64,000 nucleotides of DNA from NCBI GenBank assembly GCA_964647255.1, contig CAZYGI010000017.1, positions 1-64,000 of the forward strand, read 5' to 3'. The notes under the pieces were generated by a model, which saw nothing but the letters and a program-made list of their open reading frames with translations, was not told the DNA's origin and made no database searches. The DNA comes from CAWJEL01 sp964647255. GTDB lineage: Bacteria; Chloroflexota; Anaerolineae; CG2-30-64-16. Position 1 is the first letter of the stretch, and every line of letters begins with the position of its first letter. The position numbers and the translations under genes are program-made. This document shows positions 8,743-16,622 of this stretch, piece by piece.

Positions 8743-10095
8743 ATGTCCCGTCGAATCTGGTCCGTATTGAGCGCGCTGGCTGTCGTGATCCTGTTGGTCG
8801 CGGCCTGCTCGCCCGTTCCCGCCACGCAGGCGCCGCAGGCTGCGCCGGCCAAAGCGACCGAAGCTGCCCCCGCCGCGCCCGCGCCTGTGACCCTCACCTG
8901 GGCGTTCTGGGGCAGCCCGGAGGAGGCGGCCAGCCACAAGCTGGTCGCGGATGCCTTCATGAAGGTGCATCCCGAAATCAAGATTGAAACCTGGAATGAG
9001 CCCTGGGACAACTACTTCACCAAGATTCAGGCGTTGTGGGCCAGCGGCGATCCGAAGGCTGTTCCGGACATCGCGTTCCTTTGGCCGACGCCCAAGTATG
9101 CGGCTGAGGGTGTGCTGGAGAACCTGGATCCGTACATCCAGAAGTCGGGCTACAACCTGAAGGACTACTGGCCCGGCCTGCTGGATTCCGCCATGTACAA
9201 GGGCAGCGTCTACGGCCTGCCGCGCGATATCGAAGCGAACGTGCTTTACTACAACAAGGACCTTTTCGACAAAGCCGGCGTGAAGTACCCGGATGCCACC
9301 TGGACCTGGGACGAGCTCCAGGCCGCAGCCCAGAAGCTCACGGTGAAGGATGGCAGCGGCAAGGTCACGCAGTACGGCCTGGCGATGGAGGGCGGCAAGT
9401 ACGCCAAGTGGATTAACCAGAACGGCGGCGCGATCCTGGACGACTACGTCAATCCGTCGAAGTGTATGATGGCGGATCCGAAGTCGGTGGCGGGCATCAA
9501 GTTCTTCTCCGATCTGATGAACGCCGGGTACGCGATGCGCGATGCGGACCTGAGCCAGGCGGGCGGCGACCAGGCGGTCTTCCAGAGCGGCCAGGCGGCC
9601 ATGATCATCCAGAACACCAGCCGGGTGTCGGGTTTCAATGCGGCCAAGCTAAACTATGACGTGGCCGTGGTCCCCATTCCCAAGGGCGGCAAGGGCTGGA
9701 ATGCGGCCGGCGGCGCGGCGTGGGTGATGAGCGCCAAGAGCGATAACAAGGACGCGGCCTGGACGTTCCTGAGCTGGCTGCAGAGCGCGGACGGCGGCGA
9801 GAAGCTGTACACTGAGCGCGGCGAGATCTTCCCGGCGCTGCAGTCGGTCGCCAACTCGCCGGTTTTCATGACCGACCAGCCGCCGGCGAACAAGAAGGCG
9901 ATCATCGCCGAGGCGGGCACCTCGGGTGTGGGCGGGTTCGGCTATTTTTCGGAGTGGGACGAGCTCGACAGCTCGGTCATCTCCCCGGCCCTGCAAAAGA
10001 TCTGGGCCGGCGAAGTCCAGCCTGAGCAGGCGCTCCCGGATCTGTGCAAGCAGATGGATCAGTTCTTGAAGGACAAGGGGTATCCGAAGAAGTAA
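8743..10095 (+). CDS. Extracellular sugar-binding lipoprotein (ABC importer)
   Basis: Start at 8743 is set by AAGGAGG at 8731-8737; an in-frame ATG at 8701 overlaps the previous gene. The 450-residue protein has a lipobox (LLVAAC, Cys22), an Ala/Pro tether and a bacterial type-1 solute-binding fold (LTWAFWGSPEEA, then LPRDIEANVLYYNKDLFDKAG). It would capture a carbohydrate at the cell surface for the two permeases that follow at 10354 and 11410. The upstream glycosidase suggests an oligosaccharide cargo. The ligand cannot be deduced from sequence alone. Confidence 0.85.
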   Translation: MSRRIWSVLSALAVVILLVAACSPVPATQAPQAAPAKATEAAPAAPAPVTLTWAFWGSPEEAASHKLVADAFMKVHPEIKIETWNEPWDNYFTKIQALWASGDPKAVPDIAFLWPTPKYAAEGVLENLDPYIQKSGYNLKDYWPGLLDSAMYKGSVYGLPRDIEANVLYYNKDLFDKAGVKYPDATWTWDELQAAAQKLTVKDGSGKVTQYGLAMEGGKYAKWINQNGGAILDDYVNPSKCMMADPKSVAGIKFFSDLMNAGYAMRDADLSQAGGDQAVFQSGQAAMIIQNTSRVSGFNAAKLNYDVAVVPIPKGGKGWNAAGGAAWVMSAKSDNKDAAWTFLSWLQSADGGEKLYTERGEIFPALQSVANSPVFMTDQPPANKKAIIAEAGTSGVGGFGYFSEWDELDSSVISPALQKIWAGEVQPEQALPDLCKQMDQFLKDKGYPKK

Positions 10096-10186
10096 CACGG
10101 TGGCGGGGTGACGCAGTGGCACAAGGCTGCGGCGAGCTGCGGTTTTCGCGTCTTGTCGGCTTGTCACCGTTTCACCTCAGCGCCTC

Positions 10187-10322
10187 ATCATTCTGAGCGG
10201 GTTGACCACTCGACTCTCAGCGCGGCGAGACACCAGCGAAGAATCTCGGCGATGCACGACGAGACCCTTCGCTGGTCATTCGCCGTCACGAACCTTCCGG
10301 GATAAACCCGCTCAGGGTGACA
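10187..10322. repeat. Dispersed palindromic repeat element, 136 bp
   Basis: The ends are inverted repeats (TCATTCTGAGCGGGTT at the left, AACCCGCTCAGGGTGA at the right) and the middle contains a second inverted pair (CCAGCGAAGAATCTC against GAGACCCTTCGCTGG). Length, ends and core match the units at 40351-40852. It occupies half of the 258-bp spacer between binding-protein and permease genes and no protein is encoded. Confidence 0.75.
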
Positions 10323-10353
10323 TGCTCTCGATGGTCTTGCGGTATAAGTAGCA

Positions 10354-11292
10354 ATGTCTCAATTTCCCGTAAATGCACCCGTGCGCCGCAACCCTTTTCG
10401 CTGGCGACCCGACCAGCAGTCGGAGGCGTATCTGTTCATCCTGCCCAGCTTGCTGGGTTTCTTGCTGTTCGTCTTCATTGCGGTCGGTGCGTCGCTGGGG
10501 ATCAGCTTCCTGGATTGGGGCCTGGCCGGCCCCAAGGGCTTTGTGGGGCTGCAGAATTACCGCGAGCTGCTGCGCGACCCGGTCTTTGAGCGGGTGGCGC
10601 TGAACACCGTCTTCTACATCGTCACGATCGTGCCGCTGCAGCTTGCGCTGGGACTGGCGATTGCCGTGGCGCTGAACCAGGCGGTCCGCGGCCTCGACGC
10701 CTTTCGCCTGGTCTACTTCCTGCCGGTCGTGACGACCATCGTGGCCGGCGCGATTGTCTTCCGGCTGCTGTTGGCCCGCAACGGGCCGCTCGCCGACGTT
10801 ATCAGCGGCTTAGGCCGGCTGCTCGGCGTCCCGTTGAGCCTGCCGGATCTCTTAGGGAGCACGCAGAACTCCAAGTGGTCGGTGGTGCTGCTGACCTTGT
10901 GGAAGAACACCGGCTTTACGATGGTTGTCTACCTGGCCGCGCTGCAGGGCGTGCCGAAGGAGCTCATGGATGCGGCCCATGTGGACGGCGCGAATGCCTG
11001 GCACCGCTTCCGCAATGTCACCCTGCCGATGATCAGCTCGACCACCTTCTTTCTGTTCATCCTGCAAACCATCGGCGCGTTCCAGCTCTTTGCCGAACCC
11101 TTCGTGATGACCCGCGGCGGCCCCGCCCAGTCGTCAGAGCCGGTGGTGCAGTACATCTACGATAACGCCTTCCGCTTCACCCGGATGGGCAAGGCGTCGG
11201 CCATCGCCTGGTTTCTGTTCATCTTCATCTTTGGCTTCACACTGTTCCAGAACATCATGCAGCGGCGGTGGGTGTATTATGAAACGGAGTGA
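10354..11292 (+). CDS. Sugar ABC transporter permease, MalF/UgpA type
   Basis: A 312-residue CUT1 permease with six predicted helices after a short cytoplasmic tail. The EAA loop is ELMDAAHVDGANAWHRFRNV near residue 210, followed by TLPMISSTTFF. It partners the permease at 11410 and the binding protein at 8743. The ATG at 10354 has no strong ribosome site, but the next helix begins soon after and no better start exists. Expression across the preceding repeat element may be dampened. Confidence 0.88.
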   Translation: MSQFPVNAPVRRNPFRWRPDQQSEAYLFILPSLLGFLLFVFIAVGASLGISFLDWGLAGPKGFVGLQNYRELLRDPVFERVALNTVFYIVTIVPLQLALGLAIAVALNQAVRGLDAFRLVYFLPVVTTIVAGAIVFRLLLARNGPLADVISGLGRLLGVPLSLPDLLGSTQNSKWSVVLLTLWKNTGFTMVVYLAALQGVPKELMDAAHVDGANAWHRFRNVTLPMISSTTFFLFILQTIGAFQLFAEPFVMTRGGPAQSSEPVVQYIYDNAFRFTRMGKASAIAWFLFIFIFGFTLFQNIMQRRWVYYETE

Positions 11293-11293
11293 A

Positions 11294-11318
11294 CGTAGTG
11301 CGTAGTGCGTAGTGCGTA
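11294..11318. repeat. Tandem heptamer repeat CGTAGTG
   Basis: Three exact copies of CGTAGTG followed by CGTA sit just after the stop of the first permease. The rest of the 117-bp spacer is AT-richer sequence of no recognised function (AAATTCGAAATCCGAAAT near 11365). Seven-base periodicity is the same as in the mutS insertions. Confidence 0.8.
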
Positions 11319-11409
11319 TGCCTTCTTGTGGGTCAGTGCGATCAGGGGTTGTTCACGCAAAACAAAATTCGAAATCCGAAATACGCAACGCAGTTAAGAG
11401 GTCGTTCTC

Positions 11410-12258
11410 GTGCAAGATGCAAACCGACGTTCCGCCACGCGCATGAGCCTGCCGGCCCAAACCGCGCTGTACATCGCGTTGATCGCGGGCAGCCTGATCA
11501 TGCTGGCGCCGTTCTTCATTATGCTCGTCGTGTCGCTGTGGCCGAACACGGCGTTTCTAGCGCGGCGGTTTCCCCTGAACCAGGTTTCCCTCAACAATTA
11601 CATCGAAACGTTCCGTGTGATCCCGTTTGGCCGCTATATCGTGAACAGCGCAATCGTGACGGCGACGGTGACGGTGTTTCAGATCCTGATCTCATCCTTG
11701 GCAGCGTTTGCCTTTGCCCGCCTGCGCTTCCGCGGCCGCGAGGCGCTCTTCCTCCTCTACCTGGCGACGCTGATGATCCCATCCCAGGTCACGCTGATCC
11801 CCAACTTTCTCATCATCCGGAACCTGGGCTGGTATGACACCTACCAGGCGCTGATCATCCCCGCGCTTTTCAGTGCGTTGAGCACTTTTTTGCTCCGGCA
11901 GTATTATCGCGGCGTACCGTTGGACCTGGATGAGGCCGCGCGCATGGACGGTGCGTCGAGCCTGCGCATCTGGTGGCAGGTGATCGTGCCGTTGAGTTGG
12001 CCGGTGATGTCAGCTCTGGCGATCTTCACGTTCCAGGGGACCTGGAACGATTTCCTTTGGCCGCTGGTCGTCACCGGCACCGACAAGATGCGCACGATCC
12101 CGATCGGTCTGTCGTATTTCGTCGGGCAGTACAGCACCGCGTGGAACCTGCTCATGGCCGGCTCGGTGATCGCACTTCTGCCGGTGCTCGTGATCTACGT
12201 CTTGGCGCAGAAGACATTCGTCCAGGGGATCACGCTGACCGGGATGGGGGGACGGTAA
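11410..12258 (+). CDS. Sugar ABC transporter permease, MalG/UgpE type
   Basis: A 282-residue CUT1 permease, six helices, with EAA loop DLDEAARMDGASSLRIWWQV around residues 176-195. The start is GTG at 11410 with a weak AAGAGG upstream; an ATG at 11443 is the alternative. The C-terminus (FVQGITLTGMGGR) is characteristic of MalG-like proteins. It completes the importer begun at 8743; again no ATPase gene is present. Confidence 0.88.
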   Translation: MQDANRRSATRMSLPAQTALYIALIAGSLIMLAPFFIMLVVSLWPNTAFLARRFPLNQVSLNNYIETFRVIPFGRYIVNSAIVTATVTVFQILISSLAAFAFARLRFRGREALFLLYLATLMIPSQVTLIPNFLIIRNLGWYDTYQALIIPALFSALSTFLLRQYYRGVPLDLDEAARMDGASSLRIWWQVIVPLSWPVMSALAIFTFQGTWNDFLWPLVVTGTDKMRTIPIGLSYFVGQYSTAWNLLMAGSVIALLPVLVIYVLAQKTFVQGITLTGMGGR

Positions 12259-12321
12259 CGGCGAACCAGCGAATCGCAGCACAGACTGGGCGCCAGGCGC
12301 CAGGATGGAGACACCGATCAC

Positions 12322-12765
12322 ATGATCTCGATGGACATGGCACGAAAGCTAAAGGAGGCGGGGCTGGCCTGGGAGCCGGCGCAGGGCGATCGGTTCGCCG
12401 TGCCCGACCGCGGGTTGGACGACCGCACGTTCGTCGTCAGCGAGATGGCGACGCTCATCGAGCTGATCCAGGGCGCGGAGATGGTGACGTTTCACGGCAC
12501 CGCAGAGTGGGCCCTGGATTACGTTTACCTGGGTGAGGTCGTTTGGCTCCCGGAAGAAGCCCAGTTGCGGCAACGGTTGCACGCGCTCCTGGCCGGCGAG
12601 CAGCCGCCGGTGTACGACCTGGTGTTCATGGACGAGGTGTTCACGTGCCGGTTCGAGTGGCACGGCGAAGCGCTCGCTTTCACCGCCCCGGACGCGGCGG
12701 ACGCCTACGCCGCCGCGCTGTTACGCGTGCTGCCGGCGCCGTCCCCTGCGAGCAGACCGCTCTGA
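12322..12765 (+). CDS. Conserved small protein of unknown function
   Basis: A 147-residue soluble protein rich in acidic residues, beginning with MISMDMARKLKEAGLAW and carrying DRFAVPDRGLDDRTFVV, a pattern I associate with a widespread family in Chloroflexi and actinobacteria that databases sometimes label CpaE-like without evidence. There is no P-loop, so an ATPase role like true CpaE is not supported. It lies 63 bp after the last permease gene and may be cotranscribed. No membrane segment or signal peptide is seen. Function unknown. Confidence 0.65.
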   Translation: MISMDMARKLKEAGLAWEPAQGDRFAVPDRGLDDRTFVVSEMATLIELIQGAEMVTFHGTAEWALDYVYLGEVVWLPEEAQLRQRLHALLAGEQPPVYDLVFMDEVFTCRFEWHGEALAFTAPDAADAYAAALLRVLPAPSPASRPL

Positions 12766-12872
12766 ATCCCACTTGCGGGCCGAAACCATCGGCCGGTTCC
12801 CCATCTCTCCTCCTGAAGCCCTGAATCTGAAACGCTGCCCCAAGAATCACCGGGCTGCGAGGTTTCTTGAAT

Positions 12873-12902
12873 TTGACAGCCGAGATACTGTTGCATTATA
12901 CT
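12873..12902 (+). promoter_or_regulatory. Promoter of the TetR/B12-radical SAM operon
   Basis: TTGACA (12873-12878) and TATACT (12897-12902) are separated by 18 bp. The start would fall near 12909, immediately before the palindrome at 12913-12927. Confidence 0.65.
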
Positions 12903-12912
12903 GACAGAAATA

Positions 12913-12927
12913 TTATAGTAACTATAA
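12913..12927. promoter_or_regulatory. 15-bp palindromic operator, likely site for the adjacent TetR protein
   Basis: TTATAGT-A-ACTATAA is a perfect inverted repeat centred about 10 bp downstream of the predicted transcription start, a position where bound repressor would block the polymerase. It lies 19 bp before the regulator's start codon, which suggests autoregulation. Confidence 0.55.
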
Positions 12928-12945
12928 AAGTACATGAGGTGCATC

Positions 12946-13587
12946 ATGTCGCTTTCGTTGCGCGATGTCAAGCGGTCCCTCACCGAGCAAACGATTGCCG
13001 AGAAGGCGGCCGCGCTATTCAAGGAACATGGCTTTGCCCAGGTGTCTGTGCGGCAGATCGCCAAGGTTGCGGTGGTCAGCGAGAAGACGGTCTTCAACTA
13101 CTTTCCCTACAAAGAATTGATTGTGTTGGCCGGCATCCAACCCGCGCTGGTCGCCTTCATGGATGAGATTCAAGGCCAGATCGACGCGATCACCGAGCCG
13201 ACGGATGTGCTGCGCAACTTTGCGCTGAACCTGGCCGAGATTTGCATCGCCAACCCGGAGAGCGCTGCCATCGTCATCGCCGAGTTGCTCACGCTGGACT
13301 CCGACCGTCTGGCGTTGGCGATGCGCTACATCCCGGATTTCTACGGGCCGATTCGCACGGCCATGACGTTGGCCCGCGCCCAAGATAAGCTGCGCTCCGG
13401 GATCAGCGTCGAGTTGGCGACGGACTTCTTCCTCAGCAGCATTCTCAATGTTCTCCGCACTTATTTCGCCGCCGGCCACATTGATCGGGTCCGGCAAATG
13501 CTCGCCGTGACGCTGGAGATCTTCCTGCACGGCGCCTTCCGGGCCGCGCCGGCCGACAAACCCATCCTCCAGGAGGAAGTTCGATGA
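12946..13587 (+). CDS. TetR-family transcriptional regulator
   Basis: A 213-residue regulator, starting at the ATG of 12946 (TGAGGT in front); an ATG at 12934 is also in frame. The N-terminal helix-turn-helix is clear: TIAEKAAALFKEHGFAQVSVR then KVAVVSEKTVFNYFPYKELIV (about residues 12-56). The C-terminal ligand-binding domain is divergent, so no ligand is predicted. The stop overlaps the start of the radical SAM gene by 4 bp, so the two are one transcription unit and the palindrome upstream probably makes it self-controlled. Confidence 0.85.
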   Translation: MSLSLRDVKRSLTEQTIAEKAAALFKEHGFAQVSVRQIAKVAVVSEKTVFNYFPYKELIVLAGIQPALVAFMDEIQGQIDAITEPTDVLRNFALNLAEICIANPESAAIVIAELLTLDSDRLALAMRYIPDFYGPIRTAMTLARAQDKLRSGISVELATDFFLSSILNVLRTYFAAGHIDRVRQMLAVTLEIFLHGAFRAAPADKPILQEEVR

Positions 13588-15059
13588 AGGTTCTGTTGCT
13601 ATACCCTGAGTTCCCCGATACGTTTTGGAGTTTCAAGCATGCGCTGAAGTTTATCCGCAAGCAGGCCTCCATGCCACCGCTTGGCTTGCTGACAGTCGCC
13701 GCGCTGTTGCCGGCCGAGTGGGAGCTGCGCCTGGTAGACCTCAACGTGCGCAAGCTGACCGACCGCGATCTTGCCTGGGCCGATTGCGCCTTCATCAGCG
13801 CGATGATCGTCCAGCGCGAGGCGGCGCGGCAGTTAATCGCACGATGCAAGCTCGCCGGGCTGAAGGTTGTGGCGGGCGGGCCGCTCTTCACCGGCGAGCC
13901 GGAGCGTTTCCCGGAGGTGGATCACTTCGTGCTCAACGAGGCGGAGATCACGCTGCCGCCCTTCCTGGCTGACCTGGCGGCCGGCGCGCCACAGCGGGTC
14001 TACGAGACGACCGAGTACGCTGACATCGCCAGCTCCCCGTCGCCGCTATGGCGTTTGGCCGACCTCGACAAATACGCCTCCCTCGCCTTGCAGTTCTCGC
14101 GGGGGTGTCCCTTCGACTGCGAGTTTTGCAACGTGACCGCGCTGCTGGGCCATCGGCCGCGCGTTAAGTCCACGGCGCAGGTCGTGGCCGAGCTGGATGC
14201 GCTCTACAATCTTGGTTGGCGTGACCGGGTCTTCTTCGTAGACGACAACTTCATCGGTAACAAGAGGATCCTGAAGCAGGACCTTCTGCCCGCGCTGGTG
14301 GCCTGGCGGCGGGACAAGGTGGGCATGCCGTTCAACACGGAAGTCTCGATCAACCTGGCCGATGACGAGGAACTCCTGCAACTGATGGCAGATGCCGGGT
14401 TCGACACCGTCTTCGTCGGCATCGAGACCCCCGACGATGACAGCCTGGCCGAATGCAGCAAGAAGCAGAATCGGGGCCGGGATCTGGTGGCCGACGTGAA
14501 GAAGATCCAGCGCGCCGGCCTGGAGGTGCAGGGCGGCTTCATCGTCGGCTTCGACAGCGACGCGCCCTCGATTTTCCACCGCCAGGTGGAGTTCATCCAG
14601 CAGAGCGGTATTGCAACCGCGATGGTTGGCTTGTTGCAAGCCTTGCCCGGCACCAAGCTGTATGACCGCATGGCGCGCGAAGGGCGGCTCGCAGGGCAGG
14701 CTTCGGGCGATAACGTTGAAAACGCCACGAACATCCTGCCGATGATGAGCATCGAGACGCTCAACAGCGGCTATCGGGCGCTGCTTGAACACCTGTATGC
14801 CCCACGCACGTACTACGCGCGCGTGCGCACCTTCTTGAGCGAGTATCGGCCGCCGAAGATCACCACTCCCATCAGCCCGGTGTATTTGGGAGCCTTCTTC
14901 CGCTCGATTTTCAGGTTGGGCATCGTGGGAGAAGAGCGAAAGGATTACTGGCAGTTGTTCTTCTGGACGCTGTTCCGCCGGCCCAGGCTTTTTCCGCTGG
15001 CGATCACCCTGGCGATTTACGGCTATCACTTCCGTCAGGTGGTGGATCTGCACATTTAG
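13584..15059 (+). CDS. B12-binding radical SAM protein, DUF4070 type (HpnP-like family)
   Basis: A 491-residue enzyme with an N-terminal cobalamin-binding-like domain (1-150), a radical SAM core with the cluster motif CPFDCEFC (Cys175, Cys179, Cys182), and a C-terminal DUF4070-like region (about 340-491) ending in hydrophobic and basic segments. Relatives include HpnP, which methylates hopanoids at C-2, and other B12-dependent methylases. The opening LLYPEFPDTFWSFKHAL is typical of the family. The likely reaction is a radical methylation or rearrangement of a lipid-like substrate, but no hopanoid genes are adjacent, so the substrate is open. Cotranscribed with a TetR regulator. Confidence 0.8.
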   Translation: MKVLLLYPEFPDTFWSFKHALKFIRKQASMPPLGLLTVAALLPAEWELRLVDLNVRKLTDRDLAWADCAFISAMIVQREAARQLIARCKLAGLKVVAGGPLFTGEPERFPEVDHFVLNEAEITLPPFLADLAAGAPQRVYETTEYADIASSPSPLWRLADLDKYASLALQFSRGCPFDCEFCNVTALLGHRPRVKSTAQVVAELDALYNLGWRDRVFFVDDNFIGNKRILKQDLLPALVAWRRDKVGMPFNTEVSINLADDEELLQLMADAGFDTVFVGIETPDDDSLAECSKKQNRGRDLVADVKKIQRAGLEVQGGFIVGFDSDAPSIFHRQVEFIQQSGIATAMVGLLQALPGTKLYDRMAREGRLAGQASGDNVENATNILPMMSIETLNSGYRALLEHLYAPRTYYARVRTFLSEYRPPKITTPISPVYLGAFFRSIFRLGIVGEERKDYWQLFFWTLFRRPRLFPLAITLAIYGYHFRQVVDLHI

Positions 15060-15064
15060 GCGAT

Positions 15065-15109
15065 AAAAAGCAGTCGTCCACACCGGTCCGGTATGGACGA
15101 CTGCTTTTT
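15065..15109. terminator. Strong bidirectional intrinsic terminator
   Basis: A 16-bp perfect stem (AAAAAGCAGTCGTCCA, 15065-15080, with 15094-15109) encloses a 13-nt loop. T-runs lie at the 3' side in both orientations, so it can end both the rightward radical SAM transcript and the leftward acpP transcript. Confidence 0.92.
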
Positions 15110-15124
15110 GTTGTGTGTCAGGGA

Positions 15125-15367
15125 TCAGGCGGTGGCTGCGCTGAGGTAAGTGACTGCCTCGCCGACGCTGGTGATCTTCTGCGCGTCTTCGTCGGAGATC
15201 TCAGCACCGAATTTATCTTCAAACGCCATGATCAGCTCGACCAGGTCGAGCGAGTCGGCTTTCAGGTCCTCGCGGAAACGCGCCTCGGGCACAACCTGCG
15301 CCGGATCAACATTCAGCTTGTCAATGACGATTTCCTTGACTTTCTCGAAGATTTCCTGCTGGTACAT
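15125..15367 (-). CDS. acpP: Acyl carrier protein
   Basis: An 80-residue acidic protein that carries fatty-acyl intermediates on a phosphopantetheine arm. The attachment motif ADSLDLVELIMAFE places the modified serine at residue 39. GAAGGAG lies upstream of the ATG. Length and sequence are ordinary for bacterial ACP. It has its own divergent promoter and is closed by the terminator at 15065-15109, so it is monocistronic. No other fatty-acid synthesis genes are adjacent. Confidence 0.95.
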   Translation of the reverse strand: MYQQEIFEKVKEIVIDKLNVDPAQVVPEARFREDLKADSLDLVELIMAFEDKFGAEISDEDAQKITSVGEAVTYLSAATA

Positions 15368-15438
15368 CAGTGTGCTCCTTCTGGATGATAATCGCCGCCC
15401 GGCGAGATAATGGCTGTGAAATCCTATCCCGGATGCCC

Positions 15439-15467
15439 ATTCTAGCAGCGGGAAAGGACGGTGTCAA
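15439..15467 (-). promoter_or_regulatory. Promoter of acpP
   Basis: On the minus strand TTGACA (15462-15467) and TAGAAT (15439-15444) are separated by 17 bp, giving a leader of about 65 nt. It lies back to back with the promoter of fni. Confidence 0.7.
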
Positions 15468-15481
15468 ACGGGCGTCGCCTC

Positions 15482-15510
15482 TTTGACAACCCTTCTCGCG
15501 GCTGGTAAGA
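15482..15510 (+). promoter_or_regulatory. Promoter of the fni operon
   Basis: TTGACA (15482-15487) and TAAGAT (15505-15510) are 17 bp apart. The -35 box is only 14 bp from the divergent acpP -35 box, so the two promoters may influence each other. Confidence 0.65.
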
Positions 15511-15596
15511 TGCTGCCGTTTGGCGGCTTGTCTACCTGAGTAACACGGAGCCGGCGCGAAAGTTGCGTCGGAAATCCGCGAGCATTGTGAGGCCTT

Positions 15597-16622
15597 ATGG
15601 TTCATGACCGGCGCAAGGCCGATCACATCCGCATCAACCTGGAAGAAGACGTTCAATTCCCCAGCCTGACCACCGGCTTTGAACGGTATCACCTGCTGCA
15701 TCAGGCGCTGCCGGATCTCGATCTCCGTGAGATTGACATGACGGTCGCCCTGTTGGGCAAGCGCCTGGGCGTGCCGCTCCTGATCTCCTCGATGACGGGC
15801 GGCACCGAGGCGGCGCGGACGATCAACCGCAATCTGGCGCAGGCGGCCCAGGCGCGCGGGCTGGCGATGGGTCTTGGCTCGCAGCGCACCGGGATCGAGC
15901 AAGCGCACACCGCAGACACCTTTCGCGTGCGCGAGATTGCGCCGGACATCCTGCTTTTCGCCAACCTGGGCGCCATCCAGCTCAATTATGGCTACACCGT
16001 GGATCAGTGCCGCCGCGCGGTGGAGATGATCGAGGCCGACGCCCTGATCCTGCACCTGAACCCCCTTCAGGAGGCGCTTCAGGCCGACGGCGACTGGAAC
16101 TGGCGTGGGCTGCTCGGCAAGATCGAGGCGGTGTGCCGGACGCTGGGCGTGCCGGTGGTGGCAAAAGAGGTCGGCTGGGGGCTCAACGGCCAGGTGGCGC
16201 GGCTGCTCGCCGATGCCGGTGTAGCGGCTTTGGACGTGGCCGGGGCGGGCGGCACCTCCTGGAGCGCGGTGGAGTACCACCGGGCGCCCACGGACGAGCT
16301 GCGGCGCCTGGCTGCAGGGTTCGCCGATTGGGGCATCCCCACGGCCGAGGCGCTGCTGATGGTGCGCGAAGCCGTCCCCGACCTGCCGGTGATCGCCAGC
16401 GGCGGGATGCGCAGCGGGATCGAGGGCGCCACGGCGTTGGCCCTGGGCGCAGCGGCCGTGGGCATCGCGTCGCCGTTCCTGAAGGCCGCGGTCGCCTCGG
16501 CCGATGAGGTGATCGCAACCATTGACCAGTTTGCGGCCGAGCTGCGGACGGCGATGTTCTGCGCCGGTGCGGGCAACATCTCGGCGCTGCGCGAGCCGGG
16601 CAGGGTCAGCAAGGACACGTGA
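15597..16622 (+). CDS. fni: Type II isopentenyl-diphosphate delta-isomerase
   Basis: A 341-residue FMN-dependent TIM-barrel enzyme that interconverts IPP and DMAPP. Recognisable blocks are RRKADHIRINLEEDVQF at the N-terminus, ISSMTGG, MGLGSQRTGI, ANLGAIQL, HLNPLQEALQ (with the catalytic Gln region), VVAKEVGWGL and DVAGAGGTSW, all standard for Fni/IDI-2. It is cytosolic. The stop overlaps the start of a polyprenyl synthase gene, so supply of DMAPP and chain elongation are coupled. Confidence 0.95.
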   Translation: MVHDRRKADHIRINLEEDVQFPSLTTGFERYHLLHQALPDLDLREIDMTVALLGKRLGVPLLISSMTGGTEAARTINRNLAQAAQARGLAMGLGSQRTGIEQAHTADTFRVREIAPDILLFANLGAIQLNYGYTVDQCRRAVEMIEADALILHLNPLQEALQADGDWNWRGLLGKIEAVCRTLGVPVVAKEVGWGLNGQVARLLADAGVAALDVAGAGGTSWSAVEYHRAPTDELRRLAAGFADWGIPTAEALLMVREAVPDLPVIASGGMRSGIEGATALALGAAAVGIASPFLKAAVASADEVIATIDQFAAELRTAMFCAGAGNISALREPGRVSKDT

